Assembly: GCF_024713975.1 (NCBI RefSeq)
Contig: NC_091099.1
Span: forward strand, 12,195,501-12,259,500
DNA length: 64,000 nucleotides
Direction of reading: 5' to 3'
Source of the DNA: Paralichthys olivaceus
Lineage: Eukaryota > Chordata > Actinopteri > Pleuronectiformes > Paralichthyidae
Shown: piece after piece, positions 52,010 to 64,000 of the stretch
How positions within the stretch are numbered: the stretch's first letter is position 1
Layout of the letters: each line of letters begins with the position of its first letter
Program-made: the position numbers and the translations under genes
The notes under the pieces: generated by a model
Database searches by the model: none
Told to the model about the DNA's origin: nothing
Seen by the model: the letters and a program-made list of their open reading frames with translations, nothing else

Positions 52010-53621
52010 TGGATATATTGGATCCAGTTTAAAGGAAGGCTGGTGTCGTCAGGTTGTATCTTAAAGAAAAATCTTACACCAAAACCAACATTTTATTTGT
52101 TGTAGATAAATAATATCACTTATCATTAAAACAAGGCAAAGTCATTTTCTGAAACATTTTTGCATTCTAGTTTTCTTTGCAAACTTTACTCTAAAAAGAG
52201 TATATTGTGAATTCTTTTGGCCTAGTCAAATTTCTTCACAGATTCAATCTGCTAGTAAGCACTTAAAGCAGTAGAATGACATGTAACTCAAAATGAACTT
52301 CAGTCCCCATGTTCATCTTAATGTTAAATGATGTGGTAGTTTTTGGATCCCACAAAAGGTGTATGGCTCTGCACACACAGTATTTGTTAATGGGATCAAG
52401 TCATAGTAGGTTTTGTCTTTACATGCAAAATATTGTATGGAATGTCAAAGGTTTTAGCACAGTTCCATGCCAACTAAGATATTTTGCGTTGTTTCCATTT
52501 TCACTGTTTTTCTGGCTCTCTACGCTGATTTATTTAATCATAAAGTTATTGACAGCAGAATTAAAAAATAGTCAGAGAGAAAACAGATTGACCATCATCC
52601 AAATTTATAAGTAGGGAGATGGAACTGTGTGAAACTAATGCTTCCTTTGTGCTGGCTACAAACTAGATATATTGACACTTTAAGTACAGGGCATGTATGT
52701 TAGGAGACTGCCCCTTTAAATGTATAAGGTAGAAATTCCTGCTGGCTTAGTCATCACAGTTGTGAGGGGATAAAGAGGGGGAAACACGCAGCACAGGCTG
52801 TATGTGCAGAGCCATACAGAAAGAATTTGTTGGAAATGAGGAGGAGTTCAATTGAAGGCGGCGATGATATTAATGTGGGTGTCGCCTTATTTTGTGTTAA
52901 CGCAAGGGTGTTGTGAGATAAGTGGGCCGATTTCACATGGTCCATCTGTCAGTCGTTTTTTTGTTAACCAACATCCATCAGCAGACACGAGGAAGCTTTT
53001 AAATATTTAATAGCTTTTCTGAAGCTTATCAAACTCCTGTGGTCATAAGGAAGGGAAGAAGAAAAGGGCTCAAATTCCAAGTCTTGAGAGTCCGGTGCTT
53101 TCCTGGGGGCACGCTCAGCAACATGACTCAGTGCCCATACATCCGCTGTTTCCACGAGGCATGAACTGCTCGCCTGCGCTCTGCTCCATTTTGTACAAAG
53201 CTCAGGCAGCGTGCCATTGTAAGTGCCAAAGTGATGGCACTCATGTCGATCAGACTCATTCATCCCTGCCTTCCCGTCGGGCTAAAGATGGAATAATCAG
53301 ACATCATCTTCTCCACTACCACTCTCAGTTTCTCTGGAACTGTGCTGGCCCTTAACTCTTCCCCCTGCTGGCACAGAGTGTGTGTTTGTGTGTGTGTGGG
53401 TGTATGCATGTGTGTGACCTTGTCTCTATTATTTCCCCAAAGTACTGGGGACTATTGATTCACAGTTACAACTCCATGGTGTCATTGAAATAACTACATT
53501 AGAGAAAGCAGACAAAGCTCCCTTCACAGCAGCCGTTCGCTCTCTTTGTGTTCTCAAATGCTTTTGCCTTCATAAACAGGAGTCCAAGGACAAGAGAAGT
53601 GGCAACAGGATGTAAAGAGGG

Positions 53622-53862
53622 TTCCGTGTGTGTACTTGTACAGATTCCTTGTGAGGACCATCCTGAGCCTACAATCTATACAGAGCGAGGACATTTTGGG
53701 AAAGTGAGAGCATTTTGGCTAGTTCTCACTTTCTGAAACACTTTTAATGGGCTGCTTGAGGGTTAAGACTTGGATCTTATGGTTAGAATTAGGTTGAGGT
53801 TAGGGTTAGGGGCCAGGGACTGCATTATGTCAGTGAATGTCAGAGGAACCTCACACCCCCAA
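53622..53862 (+). repeat. dispersed repeat containing TTAGGG units
   Basis: 'gtgtgtgtacttgta', 'gcgaggacattttgggaaag', 'aggttagggttagggg', 'gactgcattatgtcagtgaa' and 'tcagaggaacctcac' occur in the order of a common vertebrate repeat built around 'gaggacattttgg' and telomere-like TTAGGG. The inner repeat has two TTAGGG units. Identified from memory of the consensus. Confidence 0.55.
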
Positions 53863-56800
53863 CTTCGAAATCAAAGATGGCCCCTCCGTGTATTAACAGT
53901 AGTGAAAGCTGTAGTTCCGACTGTTAGCACTTCTGTCATTAAGTGTGTCGTACACATAGTACTGTCTAATTACTGTCTGTGGACCATTAACTATGGTTAG
54001 TATGCGTGAAATGCAGCGTAATGCGTTATTATGAACTGTGTTTGCTAACAAGGGCTAGCTGGCTAACATAAACATTATTCATGTGCAGCTGGAACGCTAT
54101 CAACTCAGGTTTTACGGGTGTGACCCCATTCCAAGGGCCGAGCTGCACGGCATAACACCACAGCATTCCTTTACTGCTGCCTCCAGTTAATGACTCAGTG
54201 TCTCTATATCGAGACATCAATAATCTTTTCATCAGCTATTGATTTGCAGCAGTATTGTCTGTGGAGGTGAGTCTGTAGATTTGTTGTGGTTGAGGAATAC
54301 GGCAGCTGCTTTGTACAAAGTTGACAAACCGACTTGTTTGTTAGTTACTCTGCCATCCACCATGTAGAACTCAGAACACTCAGATGCTTTGATGATGTAA
54401 AAAGCAAAGTAACATCACATTATTTGCTTCTTTACTGACCGATCAAGAGGGCATGCAACAGAGTTTCACAAAGTAAACTATTTAACAGTCTGATGCACTT
54501 CTAGACTGTAAATTATATTTTGAATTGGAACATATCCCTCTTTCTCCCTCTCCTACCCTCTCTCTCTTTGCCTTTTCCACATTTCCTTCCATCTAGGTCA
54601 CGTTCCTAAATGTCATTCTTGGGTAGCTGTTAGCAGCCAATGTTAGTACACTCACCTAAAACAGAGACCTTCTTCTCTGAGCACCCAGAACCTGAGCCCT
54701 CTTAAAGGAAGGGGAAAAACTCTGTTTGGTTACAAATAGTTTTTCTGCTCAATTGGTTTTATTAGTTGCCTTTGGACTTTGGGAGACCTGAAACTGCAGC
54801 ATGAGCAGCGAGTGTGATTGGTCAGAGTGGAATTCTCTTTGCCTCACGTTTTAATTTGTTTTGAGTTCCCCAATGCAAAATTGTAACACATTATATTTGC
54901 CCCATTGCTTTAGTAAAGTATGGGGAAACTCAAGAAAAGCCACAGCCACGTGTAGGCTGACGTCGCTGACTTTAATATCGACAATGGCGTCTTTCTAGGC
55001 ATGATTTAAAATTTGATTTCAAGTTAGCAAACTTCATTCATGATGACATAGTTAAACAGTGTGTTATTGTCCATGTGCGAACAGCAGGGCTTTTTGTCCA
55101 TTGATGGCCTGCGCTGTGAGTTTATCCGACTCCTGTCCTCATTGGCCTACTAAGCACTCCCCTCAAAGCACTGACAGATTGGTCATTTTTTTCTATGGTT
55201 TCTCTCATAGACTTGATTGACCAAAATAGGACCTGTGTGTCATGCTGCTCTCCTCCAAAAAGACTGACTGACACACTTGCACTCACGTTTAAACACACAG
55301 GCACTCATGCACACACTCATACTCACACACACTCCATCCACTCACGTGCCATCTCTCTTCGTTGACTAATTTTCCTGAGCTTGTGCCCAGGTTGTGTTTG
55401 CCCGCTGTGGCTGCTGTGTTTGTCTGTGTGTGAGTGCAGTGTGTAGTGTGTTTCCATCCTGCTTGATGCCCGTTTGAGCCACCCAGTGCCTCTGGTGATA
55501 GGCCGCCTGCTGCCTTCTGGCTGTGCAGCTCAGAAGCCGTGACTCATCCTTTGCTCTCAACACCCATTCATAAATCTGCGTGAATACTATAACTTCCGCT
55601 CACAGAGCCGTGGGGCCTCCCGGCTGTGGGGCCTCCCGGCTCTGTGGTAGGTTCCCCCTCAATCCTGTGCTAAATGGCAGGAAGGATAGGGGCCATCTCC
55701 GCCTCTCAGTGAAGCCTCTCAGAGAAGTGAGAGACACGAATGCCCTCGCCTGCTGCTTGTGCCTGCCCTTGGCGCCCGAGCTGTGCTCCTGTCTGCTTAC
55801 CCGTCTGCCCCAGCTCTATCCCTCATCCGCCAGAGCAGCCACTCACTGCTGAGCTGGCTTGGCAGTTCTTCGTGGGAGATAATGTGCCATGCCTGCAAGT
55901 AAGCTCTGAGTGCATGGGTTAATTCTGCAGAGGAAAAAAAGAAATCTCCTGCTGACAAATCTCTCCTGCAGAGCTGAGGATGTACGCTGGCGTACAGCAG
56001 AGAGAGTATTCTGCTTTGCCAGAATAGTTAGTCAGGTTCACTGAGGTCACAGAAACACTGCTCCTCTTTTTCTTCCCCTGTTGTGTATGTGGCAAGGAGG
56101 CGAGCGGGTGGATGTGATCTGCTCTCTCTACCTTTCCCCCACACATGGCTGAAATGTGTGTTTCTTGGAAGACGGATCCACTCCCCAAGGGCATGTCTGT
56201 GTCTGTGTGTAGATGTGGGACATATTTGTTTTACATCTTTGTGACTGAGTGGCTTTGGTACTAAATAAGCTGGCAGGTACACACGCAGTTTGAATAGGGA
56301 CACATCATACATCATCAGTTATTGTACAATAACTAAAGGACATTTATTGTATCCTGCAGCACAGCCGAGCTCAGGATGAGTCATTGATGGGTGTGTGTGT
56401 TTTTTGTGTGCACTTTATACATAAGAGATATCAAGCATGCCTCAGCGTGCCAGCACTGTTTTGCAGACTGTTCTTTTTCATGCACAATGAGATGGAGGGA
56501 CATCATAGAATTACAAAGAAGATCTCATGAATAACACGCCTTTGACAACCACACACACTTCCCCTCAAACCGTTTCTTCCAGTTCAGCTTGTGCCAGCAT
56601 GAGTACTTGTGTATTATCATCTCCAAACAAAGTTTCGATCATGTCAGCTCTTTGCAAATCTTCCCCCATATAACTTTCAGTGTCAACAATCCATAAAGCC
56701 GCCTGGCTTGTCTAATGTCATTAGTCTGCATTCTGTCAATGGCTGAACAATGACCTTGACCCTGTCTGGTGTCTCCCCTTCCTCCCTCTCTCCTCGGCTT

Positions 56801-59800
56801 GTTTGGGTGGTGTTCCCGGGGCCCAGTGCAGTTGTCAGCACGCAGCCTAATATGCACAGGTGGCTGGGGCTCCTCTGCATTCTCTGGCCCTCTTGGCACG
56901 GCTCGCTTGGCAAACAGGCAGCCCCTTGGCCGGCCTCTTCAATGGGCCACTCCAACACAGCAATCACCAAATGGGGCTTTGTTAGCACCGGGGTGGGCCA
57001 GGATGAAATATAGCTCTCAACTTTAAAATATGGTTTTCTCTGTAGAGAAATCCAGCAATGCTGATGAGCTATGCAGTGATAGAATTCTGTGCATTTCTTC
57101 CTCCTGGATACAAGCTGTTGTCTCATTCATGATGACTCACAGAAGTGATGACATATTGCTGGGTCATCCCTGCTTCCCTCACCACTGGCCACAGTGGAGC
57201 GGAGGCAGAAAGGATAGGGAGGGCTGGAGGGTGGGGGGGCAGGAGTTTTGGTTGAAGATAAACTGTACAGCTGTACTGCCCAGTCAGACTTGTTACTGTG
57301 TCAGATAAATATAGAGGTCTCTGGAGCTCCCCTGCTGCAGCCCTATCTCCGCCCGCTGCTCAGAGGGAGGGAGGGAAAGGCCGCGTCATTTGGGAGCTGC
57401 CACTCTCCTCATTCATCCTCACTAAATTTACTGTAGACTCACAGACATTAAACATTGTTGTAACTCTTTAGTGGCAGATCCGGTAAAATATGGTGACATG
57501 ACATCTCAGCCACAGTTTTCCCATAAGCCCACAGGTATGACCGCACAGTCCTGATCTGTAATGAGATCATCAGTGGGATTTGTCATCAGGGCTAAGGGTG
57601 GGTAAAATAAAAGAAACTATTATTTTCTGGTCCTGAGAAATGCACTGTATATGTGTATGTATATAGATGTGATTGAGTACCCTTGACTTTGAACCATATA
57701 CTATAATAAGATTTTCCCAGGGTGCTCTCAGAAGGTCCCAGAAAGGGCCACCCAGAAGGACATGTTAGTCAACTATGCTTTTTAATAGTAATTTCTGTAA
57801 TTTCATCCGACTCTTTTTAATGAATTGTCTCATTGTGGATGGTATTTGATCCGTTTATGGGAGAATAAATGTATTGAACATTACAATCAAAGCAAATGAA
57901 CGTTCAGACTGCATTGTTTTGTCAAATGTATTTTCAACTTAACGTCAAATCATCACACTAGAATGATTCTTCCATGTTGTATTTCTTTAAACACACTAAT
58001 CCAGGGGCCTTGGAGTCCATCATCAAAGTAATATATTGCTATTGTACATCATCCTGTCCATGCACTGATCACTAACTTTTGTTCAACAACATTGTAAAGA
58101 ATAAGTGATGTGATGTCACTTCAGATCAGTCATGACATTTAAGAAACAAAACTAAAAATCTATTTTTCTGGAGAGCTTGATGATATTATAACTAACCTTG
58201 GGGGAAATTTGACCAATTTCAAAATCTAATTTTCAATTCAATTTGACTGTTATGATCCCTCCTAATGTTGTTATCCTTTATATTGTGAGATTCTGTGACC
58301 TGAAACCTCAAACTTTGTTAGCTCATATCTCCACAGATTTGTTATGTGACCAAATCAGCATGAAAAATGTCATTAACATCCATCCATCCATTCATTATCC
58401 ATTTGACTTTTGCAAAACAAAATACTGTGTGTGTAACCTTGCTTCATTATATTGTCACATTACAGTTGCTATGAAGAACTATAAATAATGATATTGAATC
58501 ACTGCTCTGGCCTCATTTAAGCCTCCTGAATATATGGGACCTTCTCTGGTGAAAGTTCTGCTCTCATGACCTTGTTTACTTACTTTAAGAACTCACTGAC
58601 CCCAGCTGTTTGTCTGTGCGTTTTTGTTTGTGTGTGTTGATAATGTGTCTACCTCTGGCAACCGGGCTCCTCGGGTCTGCTGCTAACAGGCTGGAGGTGA
58701 ATTAGCACTTCTTTCATCTGTTCCCTGCTCCTGTGTGTGATGAGAGCGCATTTGTTGATAAGTGTCCAGCAGGTCTTTTGAAGTCCTGGTCTGGTCTTGT
58801 ACCATCCACCTCCCATCACTACCAGCACCACCACCCTTTCCTATTAGTGCATCAATTACGGAGACAAGTATTTCGGGGCTTTCAGGACATGAGCCCCACA
58901 GCCTGATGTAAACACCGGCCATTCTCATTCATATTTTATTACTCACACTCATTTACTCAGAGCCTTTTCCTCAGCGGACCCACGCTGTGGCCCTAATCTT
59001 CCTGTCAGCATTTGTTCTCTTACGCTTCTCTCTTTCAGCTATGATGTGGTTTGAACATTGCTGTGACTTGCTGTCGATGAGTAAGTTCAGCTCTCAACGC
59101 CCGTGTTTTGTTTAGCTGTGTCTCAGAGACGGCACTCCGTCCCATATGTACTGTTGCTCACACTTTCCCAGACCAGACATGTACTTGCTTGTGAAAAAGC
59201 TTGTTTTTGCATTCCACCTACCCCCATGCATAATATATGGTATTATCTTCCAACCCTTCTCTTTCTCCCTTCCTCCGCCTGCGTGTGGGGTAACAACACC
59301 GATGCTCCTGTTTAGGAAAACCCCTGGAACGTCATCACATTTGTGGACTTTCTCTGTTGCCTTTTCAGGCAGTAATACAGGGGACCGCAAACTTTTCTGT
59401 TTATCTGCTGTTTATGCTCGTAGCTAGAGTATGGACACACATTGAAAATATCAATTTTCTGTGGCCAGGAATGATGCCTTAGCATGGTTGTGAGGGAAAA
59501 ACATGGAAAAAAGGATGCATGACCCAATTTATATACATTAGCGTGGCTTTATGTAAAGAAGAGAGACACATTTGTATTCATTTATCCAAATGCCACAATA
59601 GTGAAAGCCACTCTGTTTTCTGCGTCATAGCCAAAGGAAAGGAAAGGAGTCTTTTATTCTTTCTCTTTTGTTACTGTTGCCTTTTTTCCGCTGTATGTTT
59701 TATTTACAGTTTTTCTTCTATGTCTCCTTTTCAATGCCGTAAAGTAACTTTCTGTCCAGGGAAAATACATTTGAATCTGAATGGTTGGCGGGTTTAGCAT

Positions 59801-61640
59801 TTTTTTTTCTGTTTATAAAAGCTTTATCCAAATCTGATTGAAGGTCAAAATGTTACACAAAAGACAAATTGTCACTACGATGGCATCAAAGCTTTTTGAG
59901 GGTCCTGAAATGAACGCATTTAGACCGAGCGTATATTTTAGAGTAGACGCAAACGTCAACTCCAAGTGCGTGTTCTGACAATGATTCAGGAGCAGGAGGT
60001 GTGTGTGTCACTGTACCGTACATACGTGCCTGTGTGCCTGTGGCGTGCTCAGAAACAAAGTAGCTTTGTTCGAGGAACTGTAGCATTGTGATGCCAGTGT
60101 TGTTGCGTTGGGTATGAGAGTCATTCATCCGCACTGCAGGCTACAGTTTCCTCAGGCTCACATTTAGAGTAGAATTTCCCCCTTTCTTCTGCTCCATGGT
60201 GAAAAAAATTCAGATGAGTGGCTAATTCTGTTTACTTCAGAGCAATTAAAGGAGTATAAGTAGCTCTGCCAGCAAGGCACTATTCCAAGCCTGAGGACCA
60301 TCTGCATTGCGCCATACAAAGGGTCAACAGTGACAAATGGTTATCATCAGATTATACATGTAACAAACTCCTGACTTTGAGCCATTTTATTATTTTTTAT
60401 TAAGCTCATGTTCACTCATTATGAGCTGCTCAATTATGTGCTTTAATACAAGGTTGTCATAGGGACAATAGACATCTATTGAATGCAGGATGAAGTTCAT
60501 AGTGTGTAAAAAATATGCAAACATGTCTGCCACATCTGACCAACGGTCTTCTATTTTATTAATCATTGCATTTGGTCACCTTTTACATATGTCTGTAGGT
60601 TATAAATATTTAAGTCAACAAAAGCTTGTAAATAAATCTTGGATGTTTTTCACCTCTTTCACCAAGTCCGATAAATGTTTGGATGCTTGTATAGAAGTAT
60701 GATTCTATAGCCTCTCTTCAGGTAAGACTTATAGACTGCAACTCTTGTCTTTGGAGAGGGCAACCGAACAATGCCAGCTTGCTCTGGGCCATTTCAATGC
60801 ATTTACCATAAAGGTCAGAAATGCTCCAAATTTAGGGGCGGCTGATTTTGACCACAGAGAAGCGAACAGCAGGATGACCACAGTTAAAAACACTGGGTGC
60901 CACCACCGACTGGTGGTATGTAGGCTGTATAGCTGCTGGGGCACAAAGACTTTTGCAAATTGCCACACAAGTCCGCAGATCGTAAAAAGACAGACAAACG
61001 ACAGAGCTGTGTGAGCTAGAACTGATGAGTTTTCTGTGTTTTCCAACTCCTAGAGCAAAATTACTGCTCAGTCATTAGTAAACTTTGTATGTATTCACAG
61101 ATATATCTACACATTCACAGATCTATATTAACATTATCAAATTTGTTAGAAGACAGAGGAAGAGCGCTCTGAACAGTTCTACAGTGAAGAAACAATAAAA
61201 AACACAAAAGTTAGACATCTTTTATGTTACTATTAGAATTGTAAATAGCTTTTCAGATCATTTTGTAATTGTGCCAGGGCAAATTAAACAACGCCTCCAG
61301 AGTCAAGTTAATTAATGTAAAACACTGTCATGTAATACCATTTATAACTCTTAACTTGTTTGTACCTGCCCTGTTCTGCAGAGCCATTTCTTATTTGATT
61401 TTAAGGAATGAAATCATGTAACTGTTTATGACAGTATGTATTATCTTCTACTTTCTTACACCTTACTGCACTTACAGGTGTGTTCATTCAGTGGCATCCA
61501 TGCATTCACCTGCAGTCATTCGGGGAACTGGCACAAAATAAAATTGAGCGATAAAAATTAACCATGACATATGTATCTGCCATAGTCTTCTAGAGCTTCT
61601 TTTTCCACTAAGTATTGATGCTATAAAAAGGGGTGAACCA

Positions 61641-61842
61641 TCATGATTGACAGCTGAAACTGAATCGCAATTGTTTGTATTGACGGGACTGCTTGCTGCT
61701 CCACCCCTGATCACTACTGCGCAGACTCGGGCTCTAAATGCACAAGATGTCAGCGTTCAAATCTGGGAAATTTTAGGTTAATTTCTGGATAGTGGGAGGA
61801 AGTGGAAATGCGTTGTCCATATTTATATACTGTATGAACATG
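61641..61842 (+). repeat. dispersed repeat, copy B
   Basis: Begins tcatgattgacagctgaaac, includes gctgctccacccctgatcac and ctctaaatgcacaagatg, then ttctggatagtgggaggaag and 'catatttatatactgtatga'. It parallels copy A at 25281-25440 and is somewhat longer at the right end. Confidence 0.65.
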
Positions 61843-64000
61843 ACAATGCTGACCAGTAATGATTTAGGCCAAATATCACTTCATGGTCTTAACTTTTGTC
61901 TGGGAGCACATGCCAAATATGCTCTCATTTGAAGCACACTGCCACATTTACGCTATCGACTGTCCATCAACTGGTCGTAGCCTGTTTGTCTGACACAATC
62001 TGGCTTTGTTTGTGTAAGTGAGCAATAGAAAGAGTGAGAGCGTGGGAAGTGAAGAGGCCGTTACACAGACTTTGTTCTATCACTGAGGTGTGGAAAGGTC
62101 TGTGAATTGCGGCATTAGAACTGAAGTATCCATAACTCATAGTGAAGTACGGTGATGAGAGCGGTTGGTTCAATCGGAGCACTTCTTTGGATCATTATGG
62201 ATTATGACCTGAAAATGTGAACTGCATCCGGCAGATTCGTACGCTGTCTCCTCTGGATGTGCTTGACGACGAACCTGTGTGTGCAGGCTGTGCAGATGAG
62301 TCAGACGTTGAGTAACTGGGTTGGCACCGGTGCCATGACTGGCACATTAAAGAACAGTCAGATATGCTGGACTCTGGCCTGCACGACTGCAGCCGTGTTA
62401 TTATTAGCATCCTGTGTCTCTGGAAGCCTCATAGTCATAAAAACAACCCAGCTGCCCCCTTTGGCCCAGCGAGGGGCCTATACCATATAGACTCACAAGA
62501 GTGGAATGCTCTTGAAGTTTTTACACCTTGTGGTACATTGGCTAGTGTTTCAATTAAGTGAAAGCCTAAAGTGGCTGGTGTAAATGCACAAGCATGCTGG
62601 CCTAAGTAAGAGAAATATTTCAGACCACCAGGGATGTGACCTTGTCTAGAAACTGCCTCTGCTGCTACTTGAGGATTAATAGCAGTTACCTAGTTCGTGG
62701 AGTTTGGATTTGACTGTTTAATTAGGGAATTTCTTTTGGAGGTCATAATCTGAGCAATTTTCTCAGTTCTTTTTTTACTTTTTGCTTATTTGCACTTAAA
62801 CTTCTGTTAAAGCTAGGGTTGTTATCATCGAAAAGCTAACCAGAGCAGGCTACACAAAATAATTCAACCAATGCATCCCACCCTATCCTATCGGCCCTCC
62901 GGTCAATGCCACTTCCCTGAAACACATGAACATTCACTGCCCAACAACTGCTAGAAGTTGACTTTACAGTGACTCACTCACTAGCGTCTGTCTAGCGTCT
63001 CTCTCACTGTAGACTATGGTCATGCTCAGTGAGAGCACGGGCAGGGTGTGTGCAGGCAGACAGATCGGTTAGTGACAGGTACAGCAGCAAATCTGTCCGA
63101 ATGAAATGATTGGTTGTGTTTATTTCATTGACAGGAAGAGAAGAGGATTTTAATAAATGATGTTTTTCAACTAACCAACGCTACCTTAAACACACACAGT
63201 TTCAAACTGGTATCCTCTTGACAAACTCAGTGCTGTAAAAAACAGTATCCTTCACACCACATAGCAGCACACAGTCTTTTGTGACTTTCCATGAGGGTGT
63301 GTGTAAATATCAATGGGGATTTGCCATTTCCTAGCATGTGAGTACATGCTCTGTCCAACATGCTGTTTGGTGCTACCATGGAGACAGACACCTCTGCCTT
63401 CGGCGCATCACTTTGTGTTTGCAGGTGTCAGAAAAGACTGCACACAAGCATATGTTTAAACTCTCGGCTCTTGGTGCAGTGGGAGGAAGTCAGCATCGTG
63501 GGGCACGGCAAAGAAAGAAAGAAAGAGGCAGGGCCCGGGCTTCTTTTAAAGTACAGCGACAGAGACCCGGCTACTGATTTATGAAACGAGTATGAGCTGG
63601 GTGGGTCATATCCTGCCAGAGAGGATGGCTACTGGAGGAGAAGACGGAGAGGGAGAGGCAAAATGTCAAGAGTGTAAAAAGGATTGAGACAAAAAGAGCA
63701 AGGAGGAGAACTTCTCATTTCCCCACCCAGCAGTGAGGTCACTTCGGCATCTGTGTGAGACAAGGTCAAGATCAAACAGGTCTGTCACCCCCTTAGTCCC
63801 AGAAACCTCCCTCCCCACACAGCTATGATCTATGACGAGACCACATTTTAAAGACTTCCCTCAACTTAATCTGCCATCAGCCTCACACTACATTCAGACT
63901 AATACATTTTTGTTTTAACAGTGTTTTCAAACTAAAGCGATCTCTGTCTACACAATTGTTTTTTTGTGTAGATTTTAATCCCCATCCTTGCTAACATGCC

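Larger units (their letters stand above)
46548..64000 (+). other. igf1r: igf1r intron 2, 5' part (runs off the window)
   Basis: More than 17.4 kb with no supported exon on either strand. IGF1R intron 2 is very long in other vertebrates, so this is expected. It contains microsatellites (51256-51360, 51979-52009), a TTAGGG-containing repeat at 53622-53862, a 16-bp duplication near 55609-55645 and a dispersed repeat copy at 61641-61842. Less AT-rich segments (for example 50160-51100, 55330-57440, 63380-63840) may include regulatory DNA, but nothing is identifiable by eye. Confidence 0.7.

Noticed and set aside
58683..58928. Minus-strand open frames in igf1r intron 2
   Set aside because: No family resemblance, start context or splice partners.

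Overview
The window is nuclear DNA of a ray-finned fish, most likely a percomorph (spiny-rayed) teleost. It holds intron-split genes with clean GT-AG junctions, long microsatellites, tRNA-like SINE fragments and interspersed repeats typical of percomorph genomes. No prokaryotic operon, CRISPR array, phage or plasmid is present. I assembled the genes by hand, joining exons so that each reading frame closes across every junction.

All five genes lie on the plus strand. (1) 1259-11978: 24 exons of an anoctamin of the ANO1/ANO2 group (calcium-activated chloride channel), lacking only its 5' end, which lies left of the window or is unrecognised. (2) 14706-18514: a complete ten-exon ceramide synthase, best matched to CERS3. 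(3) 20088-22735: a complete eight-exon CFAP161, a ciliary axoneme protein. (4) 27232-32314: a complete eight-exon transporter of the high-affinity choline transporter family (SLC5A7-like). (5) 35577 onward: exons 1 and 2 of the IGF1 receptor (igf1r). Its intron 1 is about 10.3 kb, and intron 2 runs off the right edge after more than 17 kb.

The genes do not form a pathway. They are a linkage block: CFAP161, CERS3 and IGF1R all map to human 15q25-q26, so this looks like the fish counterpart of that segment with an anoctamin and a choline-transporter-like gene beside or between them. Promoter-like stretches sit upstream of cfap161 (an RFX X-box and a TCTCGCGAGA element), upstream of the transporter (23940-24285) and upstream of igf1r (about 34330-35576, with several upstream ORFs).

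The rest is introns and intergenic DNA with microsatellites (notably a 450-bp GATA/GACA array at 33738-34190), SINE remnants, four families of old dispersed repeats, small local duplications and an antisense, frameshifted retroelement remnant in igf1r intron 1. I found no convincing new multi-gene system. The best leads are the long repeat-bearing cytosolic tail of the anoctamin, the divergent choline-transporter-like protein, the cfap161 promoter motifs and a possible divergent first exon at about 23983-24113.
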